Of a stretch of DNA of 64,000 bases, positions 8,851 to 19,884 are shown in pieces. Both the position numbers and the translations under genes were made by a program. The stretch is from Massilia phyllostachyos (GTDB lineage Bacteria; Pseudomonadota; Gammaproteobacteria; Burkholderiales; Burkholderiaceae_D): NCBI RefSeq assembly GCF_021044825.1, contig NZ_JAJNOC010000004.1:428213-492212 (forward strand), in the 5' to 3' direction. The notes beneath the pieces are model-generated. The model was not told where the DNA came from. It saw nothing but the letters and a program-made list of their open reading frames with translations, and made no database searches. Every line of letters starts with the position of its first letter. The stretch's first letter is position 1.

Positions 8851-9900
8851 ATGAGCAAAGGCTTGCGCTTTACCGAAAAATGGCTGCAACGCGCGTTGTG
8901 GCTGGTCGCTTTCGCCTTCGCGGCCTTCCTGATCGGCCTCGGCAGCGCCGTCGTCGGCAATATGCGCGACGTCGAACGTGAGCTCACCCTGGAAGAGTTC
9001 ATGGACCCGGCGCAAGTGAATGCGCTACGGGTCGAGCAGGAAAAAGCCAAGGATCAGCACGACACCGCCCAGCTCGCCGTCGAGCAGGCCACGCAAAAGC
9101 ACGAAGTCGCGCGCGCCAACACCCGCACCGCGCGCGAGACCTTCGACAACTGGCTCGCCACCCGCCGCGCCACCCTGCGGCCCGACCAGGACCCGGAACT
9201 CATCAGCCGCACCAAGGCACTCGATGTGCTGGAAGCCCAGGAGCGCGAGGCGCTCGCGGCCGTGCAGGCGCAGCAGCAGATCCTGCTCGACGCCGACCAG
9301 GTCCAGCAAAGGGCGCGCGACCGTTGGGAGAAAATGGAAGAGCCCGCACGCGCGGCCTTCATCGATGCGGCGCAGGGGCAGGAACTGCGGATTTTCCTGT
9401 ACCGCTTGGCGCTGACGTTGCCGCTGCTAGTGCTGGCCGGCTGGATGTTCGCGCGCAAGCGCAAGGGAACCTGGTGGCCCTTCGTATGGGGCTTCATCAT
9501 CTTCGCCCTGTTCACCTTCTTCTTCGAGCTGGTGCCCTACCTGCCGAGCTACGGCGGCTACGTGCGCTACCTGGTCGGGATCATCATCACCTTCCTGGTC
9601 GGGCGCTATGCGATCCTGTCGCTGCAGCGCTACCTGGCGCGCCAGAAGGAGGCCGAGGCGCTGCCGGACGCGCAGCGCCGCCAGACGCTCAGCTACGACA
9701 CCGCCCTGGCCCGGCTGGGCAAGGGCGTGTGTCCGGGCTGCGAACGGCCGGTCGACCTGAAGGACGCCAGCCTGGATTACTGCCCGCACTGCGGGATCGG
9801 GCTGTTCGACAAGTGCGGGTGCTGCTCGTCCCGCAAGAACGCGTTCGCGCGGTTCTGCTTTTCCTGCGGGACGGCGGCCAACACGAGTCTGCCCGATTGA
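8851..9900 (+). CDS. Membrane protein with coiled coil and C-terminal double zinc ribbon
   Basis: A 349-residue protein of no family I can name. Order of parts: an N-terminal helix (residues 13-33), a long charged alpha-helical coiled-coil region (about 50-165, rich in E, Q, A, R), three membrane helices (about 180-270), and a C-terminal cytoplasmic zinc-ribbon pair with CPGC...CPHCG and CGCC...CFSCG (roughly residues 300-342). ATG 8851 has GGGAGA seven bases upstream; the frame is open further upstream without a better site. It follows trpS at 142 bp. Zinc-ribbon membrane proteins often bind nucleic acid or partner proteins; the role here is unknown. Confidence 0.8.
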   Translation: MSKGLRFTEKWLQRALWLVAFAFAAFLIGLGSAVVGNMRDVERELTLEEFMDPAQVNALRVEQEKAKDQHDTAQLAVEQATQKHEVARANTRTARETFDNWLATRRATLRPDQDPELISRTKALDVLEAQEREALAAVQAQQQILLDADQVQQRARDRWEKMEEPARAAFIDAAQGQELRIFLYRLALTLPLLVLAGWMFARKRKGTWWPFVWGFIIFALFTFFFELVPYLPSYGGYVRYLVGIIITFLVGRYAILSLQRYLARQKEAEALPDAQRRQTLSYDTALARLGKGVCPGCERPVDLKDASLDYCPHCGIGLFDKCGCCSSRKNAFARFCFSCGTAANTSLPD

Positions 9901-9901
9901 A

Positions 9902-10858
9902 TCAGTCGCGCAGGTCGGCCGGCACCTTGCCGCCGTTGGCGGCCAGTTTGTTCATGACCTGGCGGTGCAGCCAGATGTTCATCGAGGCCGAGTCGCTCGT
10001 GTCGCCCGAGTAGTGCAGTTCGGCGGCCAGTTCCTTGCGCGCCTGCAGGCTGCTGTCCAGGCCGAGCAGTTTGAGCAGGTCGACGATCGAGGTGCGCCAG
10101 TTCAGTTGCTGGCCGGAGGATTGCTGCATCTGGGTCAGGATCTGCTCGACGTCGACCTGCTGGATCGCGGCCGGGGCCGGCGCGGCTTGAGGGGCCGCTT
10201 GAGGAGCGGCCTGCGGTGCGGCCTGCGGTGCAGCCTGCGGCTGGGCCTGCGGCGCCGGTGCGGCGGCGCCCTTGTTGGCCGGGTGCGAGGACGGGAAGAT
10301 CTTGTGGAAGATATTGCTCAGGATGCCCATGTCTTTTCCTTCATTAGCGTTGGTGGATGAGGGACGCATGCGTTGCGCCACGTGGCCGAGGGCGAGCGCC
10401 AGCGCGGCGCCGCCGATCGCCTTGACCAGCGTCGGGTGTTCGGCATAGAAGTCGCTCATGCGGTCGACGATGCCGGGATTCTGTTTCTCGGCCTGCTCGG
10501 CCAGCTCGCGCACCTGGTCCGGCGAGACTTGCGAAGCCTGTTCCGGAGTGACCTGGTTGCCGCCGCCGAACATCTTGCCGAAGATGCCGCCCGCAACCGA
10601 GGACAGCAGTCCCGGGTTCGCCGATCCCAGCAGCTGGTTCAGCATGCCGGCGCGGCCGTTGGCGTCGCTCTGGCCGAACAGCTGGCTGACGACTTGCGGG
10701 AAGGGCGGGGTCTGGTTCGAGCGCAGCGCGTTGGCCACGCCTTCGGCGACGGTGGCGCGCGGCGCGTTCTGGGCGACGCGGTCGAAGTCGTCCGCGGCCT
10801 GGGCGGGGTTGCCGCCGCCGAGGTATTGCGACAATAAATTGCCTAAGTCGAATGCCAT
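9902..10858 (-). CDS. DUF3597-containing protein with an extra N-terminal domain
   Basis: A 318-residue protein. Residues 1-175 are a Gly/Asn-rich region with one possible membrane helix (AIGGAALALALGHVA). Residues 177-318 alone look like a full DUF3597 protein: it begins MGILSNIFHKIFP, has a low-complexity linker of about five AAPQ-type repeats, and ends in the conserved NWRTSIVDLLKLLGLDSS domain. The internal Met (ATG at 10330) is preceded by GAAGGAAAAG, a good ribosome site, so the DUF3597 part may also be made on its own. Function of DUF3597 is unknown. It converges on the zinc-ribbon gene, one base apart. Confidence 0.8.
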   Translation of the reverse strand: MAFDLGNLLSQYLGGGNPAQAADDFDRVAQNAPRATVAEGVANALRSNQTPPFPQVVSQLFGQSDANGRAGMLNQLLGSANPGLLSSVAGGIFGKMFGGGNQVTPEQASQVSPDQVRELAEQAEKQNPGIVDRMSDFYAEHPTLVKAIGGAALALALGHVAQRMRPSSTNANEGKDMGILSNIFHKIFPSSHPANKGAAAPAPQAQPQAAPQAAPQAAPQAAPQAAPAPAAIQQVDVEQILTQMQQSSGQQLNWRTSIVDLLKLLGLDSSLQARKELAAELHYSGDTSDSASMNIWLHRQVMNKLAANGGKVPADLRD

Positions 10859-11047
10859 CTGGTTCTCCTGCTCGTGGGTTGCTCGAAGGTCGAGGGTAGG
10901 CGGTTTGACAGCAAATCCTCTGTACGTTATCCCACCGTCGCGCGGCGAACTCGACCATTTTCCGTATGGACATAACGACCCGAGGCGGGTAATCTTTTAT
11001 CCATGGTCCGTTTGCCGCATCGCCCGACACCTGGAAGGAAATCGCAT

Positions 11048-11812
11048 ATGTGGCCCTATCCCCGGATCCTGGCGCACCGCGGCGGCGGCACCCTGGCCCC
11101 CGAGAACACCTTCGCCGGCATCCGGCGCGGCATGGACTTCGGCTTTCGCGCGATCGAATTCGACGTCATGCTGGCGCGCGACGGCGTGCCGGTGGTGATG
11201 CACGACCCCTACCTGGGCCGCACCGTGAGCGGGGCCGGCCACGTGTTCGACTACGACGGACTGGAGCTGGCGCGGATGGACGCCGGCAGCTGGTTCGGCG
11301 CCGACTACCGGGGCGAACAAGTGCCGCTGTTCGTCGAGTTCGCGCAGTTCTGCAAGGCCAACGGCATCTGGATGAACATCGAGATCAAGCCGGCGCGCGG
11401 CTTCGACGTCGAGACCGGCGAGACCGTCGCCCGCATCACGCGCGCCCTGTTCGCGGACGAGCTGGCGCACGGCGAACCGGCCCGTGTGCCGCTGCTGTCC
11501 TCGTTCAGCCTGGCCGCGCTCGAAGCGGCCCAGCGCACCGCGCCGGACCTGCCGCGCGCCTGCCTGATGAGCGAGCTGCCGCCCGGCTGGGATCCGATCG
11601 CGCGCTCGGTCGGCGCACGCGCGATCCACACCAACCACCGCCACCTGACGCCGGCCCTGGCGCGGGCCGTGCGCGACGCCGGCTTCGGCCTGTTCTGCTA
11701 CACGGTGAACGAGCCGGCGCGCGCGGCCGAGCTGCTGGACTGGGGCGTGGAAGCCTTCTGCACCGACCGCATCGACCTGATCGGCCCGGATTTCGGGCGC
11801 GCACCCGGCTAG
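11048..11812 (+). CDS. ugpQ: Cytosolic glycerophosphodiester phosphodiesterase
   Basis: A 254-residue GDPD-family TIM barrel that cleaves glycerophosphodiesters to glycerol-3-phosphate and an alcohol. Catalytic and metal motifs are visible: LAHRGG near residue 8, PENTFAG (Glu20), EFDVMLARDG (37-46), MHDP (53-56) and IEIKP (108-112). The lack of a signal peptide and the length near 250 fit UgpQ rather than periplasmic GlpQ. The ATG at 11048 has AAGGAAA upstream; an earlier frame start gives a poor N-terminus. There is no Ugp transporter next to it. Confidence 0.92.
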   Translation: MWPYPRILAHRGGGTLAPENTFAGIRRGMDFGFRAIEFDVMLARDGVPVVMHDPYLGRTVSGAGHVFDYDGLELARMDAGSWFGADYRGEQVPLFVEFAQFCKANGIWMNIEIKPARGFDVETGETVARITRALFADELAHGEPARVPLLSSFSLAALEAAQRTAPDLPRACLMSELPPGWDPIARSVGARAIHTNHRHLTPALARAVRDAGFGLFCYTVNEPARAAELLDWGVEAFCTDRIDLIGPDFGRAPG

Positions 11813-11855
11813 CGCCATCTCGATAAACTATTTATCAAATTTGTCATCGTCCGCC

Positions 11856-11882
11856 TCAAGCAGCGCGGGCAGTTGTCGTTAA
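11856..11882 (+). promoter_or_regulatory. Candidate sigma-28 (FliA) promoter for the flagellin-protease gene
   Basis: TCAA (11856-11859), a spacer of exactly 15 bases, then GTCGTTAA (11875-11882) matches the flagellar consensus TAAA-N15-GCCGATAA at 3 of 4 and 6 of 8 positions. It lies 31 bases before the ATG, a normal distance for a flagellin gene. The match was found by eye and has not been scored against background. Confidence 0.5.
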
Positions 11883-11913
11883 TGACAGGCGACCACCCCA
11901 GGTGCATGCCAAA

Positions 11914-13581
11914 ATGTCATTATCAATCACGACCAACGTCCTCTCGATGGGCGCGCAGCGCGCGCTCAAATCGCACGACCGGACCCAGGAAAAGCTGATC
12001 GAACAGCTGTCCTCGGGTTCGCGCATCACCGCGGCCAGGGACGATCCGGCCGGCCAGGCGATCGCCGCGCGCATCTCGTCCGGCCAGCGCGGCATGAGCC
12101 AGACGCTGCGCAGCATCAACGACGGCACCTCGATGCTGCAGGTGGCCGAAGGCGCGATGGCGAACGTGGTCGAGCGCCTGCAGCGCCTGCGCGAACTGGC
12201 GGTCGCTTCCGGCAACGCCACCTATGTCGACGGCGACCGCGCCGCCCTGCGGACCGAAGCGCTCGAGATCCTCGCCCACATCAACCAAGTGGGCGAGCAG
12301 ACCAAGTTCAATGGCGAGACCCTGTTTTCGCAGGATGGCGGCAGCATCGGCGGCGACGAGAAGAAGCGGCGCGTGCTGGACGGCCTCAAGACCGGCTGGC
12401 TCAGTTCGGCCGAGCAGATGGTCAAGCAGTACTACGGGATCGAGGGCGACGGGGTCAAGATCACCGTGAACCTCGACACCACCGACGGCGGCGCCGGCGT
12501 GCTGGCTTCGGTGTCGGGGAATGTCGTCGGCGGCAAGTACACGAACCTGCACCTGAACCTCGACATGGCCGACTTCGGCGGCGGCGACACCCGCGACGGC
12601 GGCGGCTCGCCCTACTACAACGACCGCGTCGTCGCCCACGAGATGGCGCATGCGGTGATGTCGCGCACCATGAACTTCACCGCGCTGCCGCAGTGGTTCG
12701 TCGAAGGCACGGCGGAACTGATCCAGGGCGCCGACGAGCGCGTGCGCAGCTCGATCGCGAGCGGCAATTCGGTTGCGGCCATCGTCGGCGGCGTGGCCGG
12801 CGGCGGCTTCGTCTACGAGGGCGGCTACCTGGCCAGCCGCTACCTGCACGACAAGCTCAAGGGCCTGGGCGTGGAAGGCGGCATCAAGGGCGTGATGCAG
12901 CATCTGAGCGAGAACGCGGGATCGACCCTGGACCAGGCGCTGAACGCCGTCAGCAAGGGAGAGATCGCGTCCACCGCGGCTTTTCTCTCGGACTTCGGCG
13001 CCAACGGGGTGAACTTCGTGAACACCAGGGTCGACCTGACCAACGCCGACACCGGCGCGATCGGCGGGCTGGACGCCGACGGCGCGGCGCCGCGCGATGC
13101 GCGCCAGGTGGTGGCGGACGCCGGCGACAACAATGCCAAGGACGGGCTGGCCAAGTTCGACGTGGACTACCCGGAGCTCGGCGGCGGCACCGGCATACGT
13201 CGGGTGCAGATCCAGGCCGGAGAGGGCGCCGGCGAGTTCATCGAGCTGCAGTTCTCGGCCATGAACGCACGCGCGCTCGGCCTGGCCAACCTCGACATGA
13301 AGAACGGCGCCATCTCGCTGCTGCACGTGGACGAGGCGCTCGACTTCGTCAACAAGCAGCGCGTGGTGGTGGGCGCCTCCAGCAACCGGCTCGACGTCGC
13401 GGCGACTGCGCTGCAGACGGAGTCGCTCAACATGACGGCGGCCAAGGAGCGGATCGAAGGCGTCGACTACGCGTCTTCGGCGGCGGGGCTGACGCGGGCG
13501 CAGATCCTGCAGCAGGCGGCGTCGGCGATGCTGGCGCAGGCGAATCAGCAGCCGAGGGCGGTGTTGTCGCTGTTGCGCTAA
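11914..13581 (+). CDS. Proteolytic flagellin (flagellinolysin type) with HEXXH metalloprotease domain
   Basis: A 555-residue flagellin in which the surface-exposed variable region is replaced by a predicted zinc protease. Residues 1-140 match the flagellin N-terminal D0/D1 helices (MSLSITTN start, LSSGSRI, A-DDPAGQAI, SINDGTSMLQVAEGA). The C-terminal ~90 residues match the D1/D0 return helices. Between them lies HEMAH (242-246) followed 18 residues later by Glu264 in WFVEGTAE, the gluzincin zinc-ligand arrangement. Flagellinolysins are a published family in which the filament itself degrades protein. ATG 11914 gives the canonical N-terminus. The gene is isolated: no other flagellar gene adjoins it. 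Confidence 0.93.
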   Translation: MSLSITTNVLSMGAQRALKSHDRTQEKLIEQLSSGSRITAARDDPAGQAIAARISSGQRGMSQTLRSINDGTSMLQVAEGAMANVVERLQRLRELAVASGNATYVDGDRAALRTEALEILAHINQVGEQTKFNGETLFSQDGGSIGGDEKKRRVLDGLKTGWLSSAEQMVKQYYGIEGDGVKITVNLDTTDGGAGVLASVSGNVVGGKYTNLHLNLDMADFGGGDTRDGGGSPYYNDRVVAHEMAHAVMSRTMNFTALPQWFVEGTAELIQGADERVRSSIASGNSVAAIVGGVAGGGFVYEGGYLASRYLHDKLKGLGVEGGIKGVMQHLSENAGSTLDQALNAVSKGEIASTAAFLSDFGANGVNFVNTRVDLTNADTGAIGGLDADGAAPRDARQVVADAGDNNAKDGLAKFDVDYPELGGGTGIRRVQIQAGEGAGEFIELQFSAMNARALGLANLDMKNGAISLLHVDEALDFVNKQRVVVGASSNRLDVAATALQTESLNMTAAKERIEGVDYASSAAGLTRAQILQQAASAMLAQANQQPRAVLSLLR

Positions 13582-13599
13582 CTCTGCGCTGCGAAAGTC

Positions 13600-13736
13600 A
13601 ACTTGGGCTCCGGCCTGCGCCGGAGGTCGCAGGCCCCAGTGGGGCGTGCGACGGTGTCAAGGTCGCGGATTTACGACGCCATCGCTGGTCCGCTACCCTT
13701 GCACGTCGTTCCCGCGAAGGCGGGAACCCAAGTTGG
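13600..13736. repeat. Composite REP-like repeat region
   Basis: Two REP-like hairpins in opposite orientation (13600-13629 with core CTCCGGCC-tgc-GCCGGAG, and 13703-13736 with core TTCCCGCGAAGGCGGGAA) flank a middle segment that holds CCCAGTGGGG and CGACGGT. The middle matches the palindrome at 33132-33170. The composite separates the flagellin gene from alaS; I see no gene in it. Confidence 0.8.
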
Positions 13737-13810
13737 TTGCGCACCCACCAGCGCCACCGTTCCCCACGTCCCGTAAATATCGGCCCGCCCGATAACCCCA
13801 CGCCCAGCTA

Positions 13811-13834
13811 CGCTATAATCGTTTTTTTATAGCG
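13811..13834 (+). promoter_or_regulatory. Probable alaS promoter -10 inside an 8-bp inverted repeat
   Basis: TATAAT at 13813-13818 lies 45 bp before the alaS start. It is embedded in a perfect inverted repeat CGCTATAA / TTATAGCG (13811-13818 and 13827-13834) separated by eight bases that are mostly T. A -35 box is not obvious. The symmetry could be a binding site or a hairpin at the transcript start. Confidence 0.5.
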
Positions 13835-13862
13835 CAAGCTCCCCCATTTCCGCCCCCACGAC

Positions 13863-16472
<2,610 letters not shown>

Positions 16473-16494
16473 GCTCTACACGCTCCCCGCAACG

Positions 16495-16517
16495 AACGCC
16501 GCCTCCGGGCGGCGTTT
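16495..16517 (+). terminator. Rho-independent-type terminator after alaS
   Basis: The GC-rich hairpin AACGCCGCC-tccg-GGCGGCGTT, followed by TTGCATTT, starts 23 bases after the alaS stop. The convergent PEP-CTERM gene ends at 16529, so the hairpin may stop transcripts from both sides, though the T-run is weak. Confidence 0.65.
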
Positions 16518-16528
16518 GCATTTGAACG

Positions 16529-17167
16529 TCAAATTTGCGCGCGGCGTCGGCGGGCGAGGGCTGCGACACCGATCACCAGCAGGGCCAGCGAGCCCGGCTC
16601 CGGCACCGCGGCTGCATCGACCGCATCGATCCGGAAACCCGCCACCACGAAGTTCTGCAGCTCCGGCCCCATGGTCCCATCCAGCCCGGTGAAGGCGCCC
16701 TGGCTCCACGGTTCGTTCAGGTTGTTGTAGTAGAAGTTGCTGTTGGCGTCCCCGGTGAACGCGAACTCCAGCAGGTAATCCTTGCCGGCTTCCAGCACCA
16801 GGCCGCCGAGGTCGAAGTCAATCCACTCGCGGCCGTTCGTGGTGACGTTGGCGCCGCCGCTGGCCAGGGTCGCGGTCTTGCTCAGGGTGATGCTGGTCTT
16901 CGAGATTTCGTACAGGCCGAAGGACAGGTCGATGCCGGTGAGGTCGTGCAGCAGGCCGATGCTGTTGATCGCCTGGGCCGAGCTGACGTTGAAGGTGAGG
17001 CCGCGGCCCATCCACCAGCTGTCGTTGGAAACGGCGTATTCGGTGCCGGCCGTGTCGAAGCCGACCGGGTCGTTGGCGGGGACGAATGCGATCGGGGCGG
17101 CGCTGGCGGCGCCGGTGAGGAAGAGGGCGCTGCACAGCAGGGTCGTACGGAGCAGGTTTGCAAACAT
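16529..17167 (-). CDS. PEP-CTERM sorting-domain exported protein
   Basis: A 212-residue secreted protein. It has a signal peptide (residues 1-24, ending ASA), a beta-rich body with aromatic and Asn-rich patches, and a C-terminal PEP-CTERM sorting signal: VPEPGSLALL, a hydrophobic helix, then an ARRRR cluster. Such proteins are cut and anchored by exosortase, which is not encoded in this window. The body resembles the discoidin/lectin-like fold of many PEP-CTERM proteins but carries no motif I can assign. ATG 17167 follows AAGGAG; the upstream open frame has no such site. Confidence 0.88.
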   Translation of the reverse strand: MFANLLRTTLLCSALFLTGAASAAPIAFVPANDPVGFDTAGTEYAVSNDSWWMGRGLTFNVSSAQAINSIGLLHDLTGIDLSFGLYEISKTSITLSKTATLASGGANVTTNGREWIDFDLGGLVLEAGKDYLLEFAFTGDANSNFYYNNLNEPWSQGAFTGLDGTMGPELQNFVVAGFRIDAVDAAAVPEPGSLALLVIGVAALARRRRAQI

Positions 17168-17409
17168 GGTTGTCTCCTTGTTGTGGGAGATGACGTTATT
17201 GCAAAACTTGTGCCAAGCAGGCGATTTGTTGTGCAAACAAGGACTTACATACATTCGATTGGTAACGTTTCCAATCGCTGTAATATTTTCCGACACCGCC
17301 ATGCAGATTGCATGGTCGCGCACGATTGACCATGCACGGTGCGTATTCATTGCAGCCGTACAGAGCTGTTCCTAGAATCGTCGGTTCATCAAGACAAACA
17401 GGAACAGGT

Positions 17410-18411
17410 ATGCGCATTCATCGTCTTCTCGGGTTCATGGTCTTCTTCGGCGCGGCGTCGCTCGCGCATGGCCAGATGCCCAAGGCCGATACCGTCAAGG
17501 ACGCCAAGGATCATCCGCTGCTGTCGCGCTTCGAAGGCTCGAAGCTGGTCGGCTATGACGTCAAGGAATTCGACGAAGCCGCGCTGCCGGCCGGTAAGCG
17601 CTTGCGCAACAAGGACGGTAAATGGGGCTTCGAAAAGACCTTCCAGCTCGAAGGCAAGGTGACGCGTATCGCCTATAACTACCCGAAGGAGCGCTCCTCG
17701 CTCGAAGTCATGCGCAACTACCAGGCGGCGCTGGAAAAAGCCGGCCTCAAGATCGCTTTCGCCTGCGCCAAGGAGACCTGCGGCCAGGACCTGGGTGACC
17801 ACTGGATCGACAAGATCGATGGCCACTTCATCAAGGGAGGCGGGGATTATTGGTCCCCCTTCAACTACGGCAGGCGCGATATGCGCTACCTGGCGGCATC
17901 GGGCACGCGGCCGAACGGCTCGGCCGTGCATGCGGTCGTGTACGTCGTCTCGCCGGTCAAGGATTACAACGGCGGGGTCTACCTCGAGATCGTCGAAGGC
18001 AAGGCCATGGAGACCGGCAAGGTTGCCGCGACGCTGAACGCGGCCGACATGGCCAAGAGCATTACCAGCGAGGGCAAGGTCGCGATCTACGGCGTCCACT
18101 TCGACACCGGCAAGGCCGACGTGAAGCCGGACTCGAAACCGGCGCTGGATGAGATGGCCAAGATGCTCCAGCAGAACCAGAAGCTGAAAGTCTTCGTGGT
18201 CGGCCACACCGACAACCAGGGCGAGCTGGCGGGCAACCTGAGCCTGTCGCAGAAGCGCGCCGAAGCCGTGGTCAAGTCGCTAGCCGACGGCTACAAGGTC
18301 GATGCGCGCCGCCTGAGCCCGAAAGGCGTGGCCTCGTATGCGCCGCTGGCGTCGAACAACGACGACGCCGGCCGCCAGAAGAACCGCCGCGTCGAGCTGG
18401 TCGCCCAATAA
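17410..18411 (+). CDS. OmpA-family outer-membrane/peptidoglycan-associated protein
   Basis: A 333-residue exported protein. It has a signal peptide (1-21, ending AHG), a unique N-terminal domain of about 190 residues without a known name, and a C-terminal OmpA domain (about 215-333) with YGVHFDTGKADVKPDS, VVGHTDNQG and KNRRVELV. The OmpA domain binds peptidoglycan. ATG 17410 has CAGG upstream and gives the signal peptide; a longer frame from 17308 lacks one. It is divergent from the PEP-CTERM gene across 242 bp in which I found no clear operator. Confidence 0.9.
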   Translation: MRIHRLLGFMVFFGAASLAHGQMPKADTVKDAKDHPLLSRFEGSKLVGYDVKEFDEAALPAGKRLRNKDGKWGFEKTFQLEGKVTRIAYNYPKERSSLEVMRNYQAALEKAGLKIAFACAKETCGQDLGDHWIDKIDGHFIKGGGDYWSPFNYGRRDMRYLAASGTRPNGSAVHAVVYVVSPVKDYNGGVYLEIVEGKAMETGKVAATLNAADMAKSITSEGKVAIYGVHFDTGKADVKPDSKPALDEMAKMLQQNQKLKVFVVGHTDNQGELAGNLSLSQKRAEAVVKSLADGYKVDARRLSPKGVASYAPLASNNDDAGRQKNRRVELVAQ

Positions 18412-18660
18412 GATCCCCCTGCGTCCGCGCTCGCTTGCAATCGGCAGGCGCGGGCCGCATCTACGGCGCGACGCACTGCGATAGTGCTGCGCGAGCGCCG
18501 CCCGAATCGCCTTTGCCGCCCTGTGGTGCGCAACCATGATTGAATTCACAATTGGTTGCAGTTTTGCAACAATGTGTGACTATTTTGGTGCGCTGCGTCA
18601 TACTGCCGGAAAAGGAGTAGTATTCGACTTCCTAGCACCACCACCTATTGCAGGCATGCG

Positions 18661-18918
18661 ATGAGCGACACCACAATCGACATTGACACCATGGAATTCC
18701 AGAAAGACCTGGATGCGCGCGGACTGAATTGTCCGCTGCCGATCCTGAAAGCCAAGAAGGCACTCGCCGAGATGGAGAGCGGGCAGGTTTTGCGCATCGT
18801 GGCCACCGACACCGGATCCGTGCGCGACTTCCAGGCTTTCGCCAAGCAGACCGGCAATGCCCTGCTGGCCCACACCGTGGAAAACGGTGAATTCACCTTC
18901 CTGATGCGCCGCAAATAA
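18661..18918 (+). CDS. tusA: TusA-family sulfur-carrier protein
   Basis: An 85-residue protein with the TusA signature LDARGLNCPLPILKAKKAL, giving the CPxP active-site cysteine (Cys24) on a helix. TusA carries sulfur from a cysteine desulfurase to tRNA thiolation and other pathways; orphan TusA-like proteins can serve other sulfur routes. Length is typical. The 249 bp upstream hold an AT-rich tract and a small hairpin (GTTGCA/TGCAAC) but no gene. Confidence 0.93.
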   Translation: MSDTTIDIDTMEFQKDLDARGLNCPLPILKAKKALAEMESGQVLRIVATDTGSVRDFQAFAKQTGNALLAHTVENGEFTFLMRRK

Positions 18919-19069
18919 GCTTTTCCGCGGCGCACACACACTACGGGGCAGGCTGGCGCCCGCCCCGTCATCGATTCCCGACACCTTGTTTTCATGTACT
19001 TTAGTCGGAATCCTCTAGGTAAAAATCGCACGATCGTGCTTTAATTTCGACCTGAAGCCGAAATTCTCT

Positions 19070-19075
19070 TATAAT
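19070..19075 (+). promoter_or_regulatory. Probable -10 element of the etf operon
   Basis: TATAAT lies 40 bases upstream of the etfB start, in an AT-rich stretch (19041-19080) unlike the flanking genes. The -35 is weak. It probably drives etfB, etfA and perhaps the downstream acyl-CoA dehydrogenase. Confidence 0.5.
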
Positions 19076-19115
19076 CTAGGCCATTTTCGTCCATTCCATT
19101 TTCTAAAGGCACCCT

Positions 19116-19865
19116 ATGAAAGTCCTGGTACCCGTCAAACGCGTGGTCGACTACAACGTCAAGGTCCGCGTCAAGTCCGACGGCAGCGGCGTCGATATCG
19201 CCAACGTCAAGATGTCGATGAACCCGTTCGACGAGATCGCGCTGGAAGAAGCCACGCGCCTGAAGGAAGCCGGCAAGGTCACCGAAGTGGTGGCCGTGTC
19301 CGTGGGTGTCTCCCAGTGCCAGGAAACCCTGCGCACCGGCATGGCGATCGGCGCCGACCGCGGCATCCTGGTCGAGACCAGTGGCGAGACCGAGCCGCTG
19401 GCCGTGGCCAAGATCATGAAGGCGCTGGCCGACAAGGAACAGCCACAGCTGATCATCCTGGGCAAGCAGGCGATCGACGACGATTCGAACCAGACCGGCC
19501 AGATGCTGGCTGCCTTGCTGGGCTGGCCGCAAGCCACCTTCGCGTCGAAAGTGGTGCTGGAAGACGGCAAAGTCACCGTGACCCGTGAAGTCGACGGCGG
19601 CCTGGAAACCGTTGCCTTGACTCTTCCTGCGATCGTCACCACCGACCTGCGCCTGAACGAGCCGCGCTACGTGACGCTGCCGAACATCATGAAGGCCAAG
19701 AAGAAGCCGCTGGAAACCGTCAAGCCGGAAGACCTGGGCGTCGACGTGAGCCCGCGCCTGAAGACCCTGAAGGTCACCGAGCCGGCCAAGCGCTCGGCCG
19801 GCGTCAAGGTGCCTGACGTGGCGACCCTGGTGCAGAAACTGCGCACCGAAGCCAAGGTTATCTAA
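19116..19865 (+). CDS. etfB: Electron transfer flavoprotein, beta subunit
   Basis: A 249-residue EtfB starting [20 protein letters not shown]. It carries the AMP-binding region and the family signature around [29 protein letters not shown] (about residues 168-196, quoted in part). With EtfA it forms the soluble FAD/AMP heterodimer that takes electrons from acyl-CoA dehydrogenases and passes them to ETF-ubiquinone oxidoreductase. The gene is 19 bp upstream of etfA, with an acyl-CoA dehydrogenase next. Confidence 0.97.
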   Translation: MKVLVPVKRVVDYNVKVRVKSDGSGVDIANVKMSMNPFDEIALEEATRLKEAGKVTEVVAVSVGVSQCQETLRTGMAIGADRGILVETSGETEPLAVAKIMKALADKEQPQLIILGKQAIDDDSNQTGQMLAALLGWPQATFASKVVLEDGKVTVTREVDGGLETVALTLPAIVTTDLRLNEPRYVTLPNIMKAKKKPLETVKPEDLGVDVSPRLKTLKVTEPAKRSAGVKVPDVATLVQKLRTEAKVI

Positions 19866-19884
19866 TCAAATTTAGGAAAAGAAC

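Noticed and set aside
10170..10260. Short tandem repeat in the DUF3597 gene as a possible CRISPR or VNTR array
   Set aside because: It encodes an in-frame AAPQ linker with imperfect units and no spacers.
12693..13832. A second forward frame inside the flagellin-protease gene
   Set aside because: Arg-rich low-complexity product, no ribosome site; the flagellin frame explains the region.
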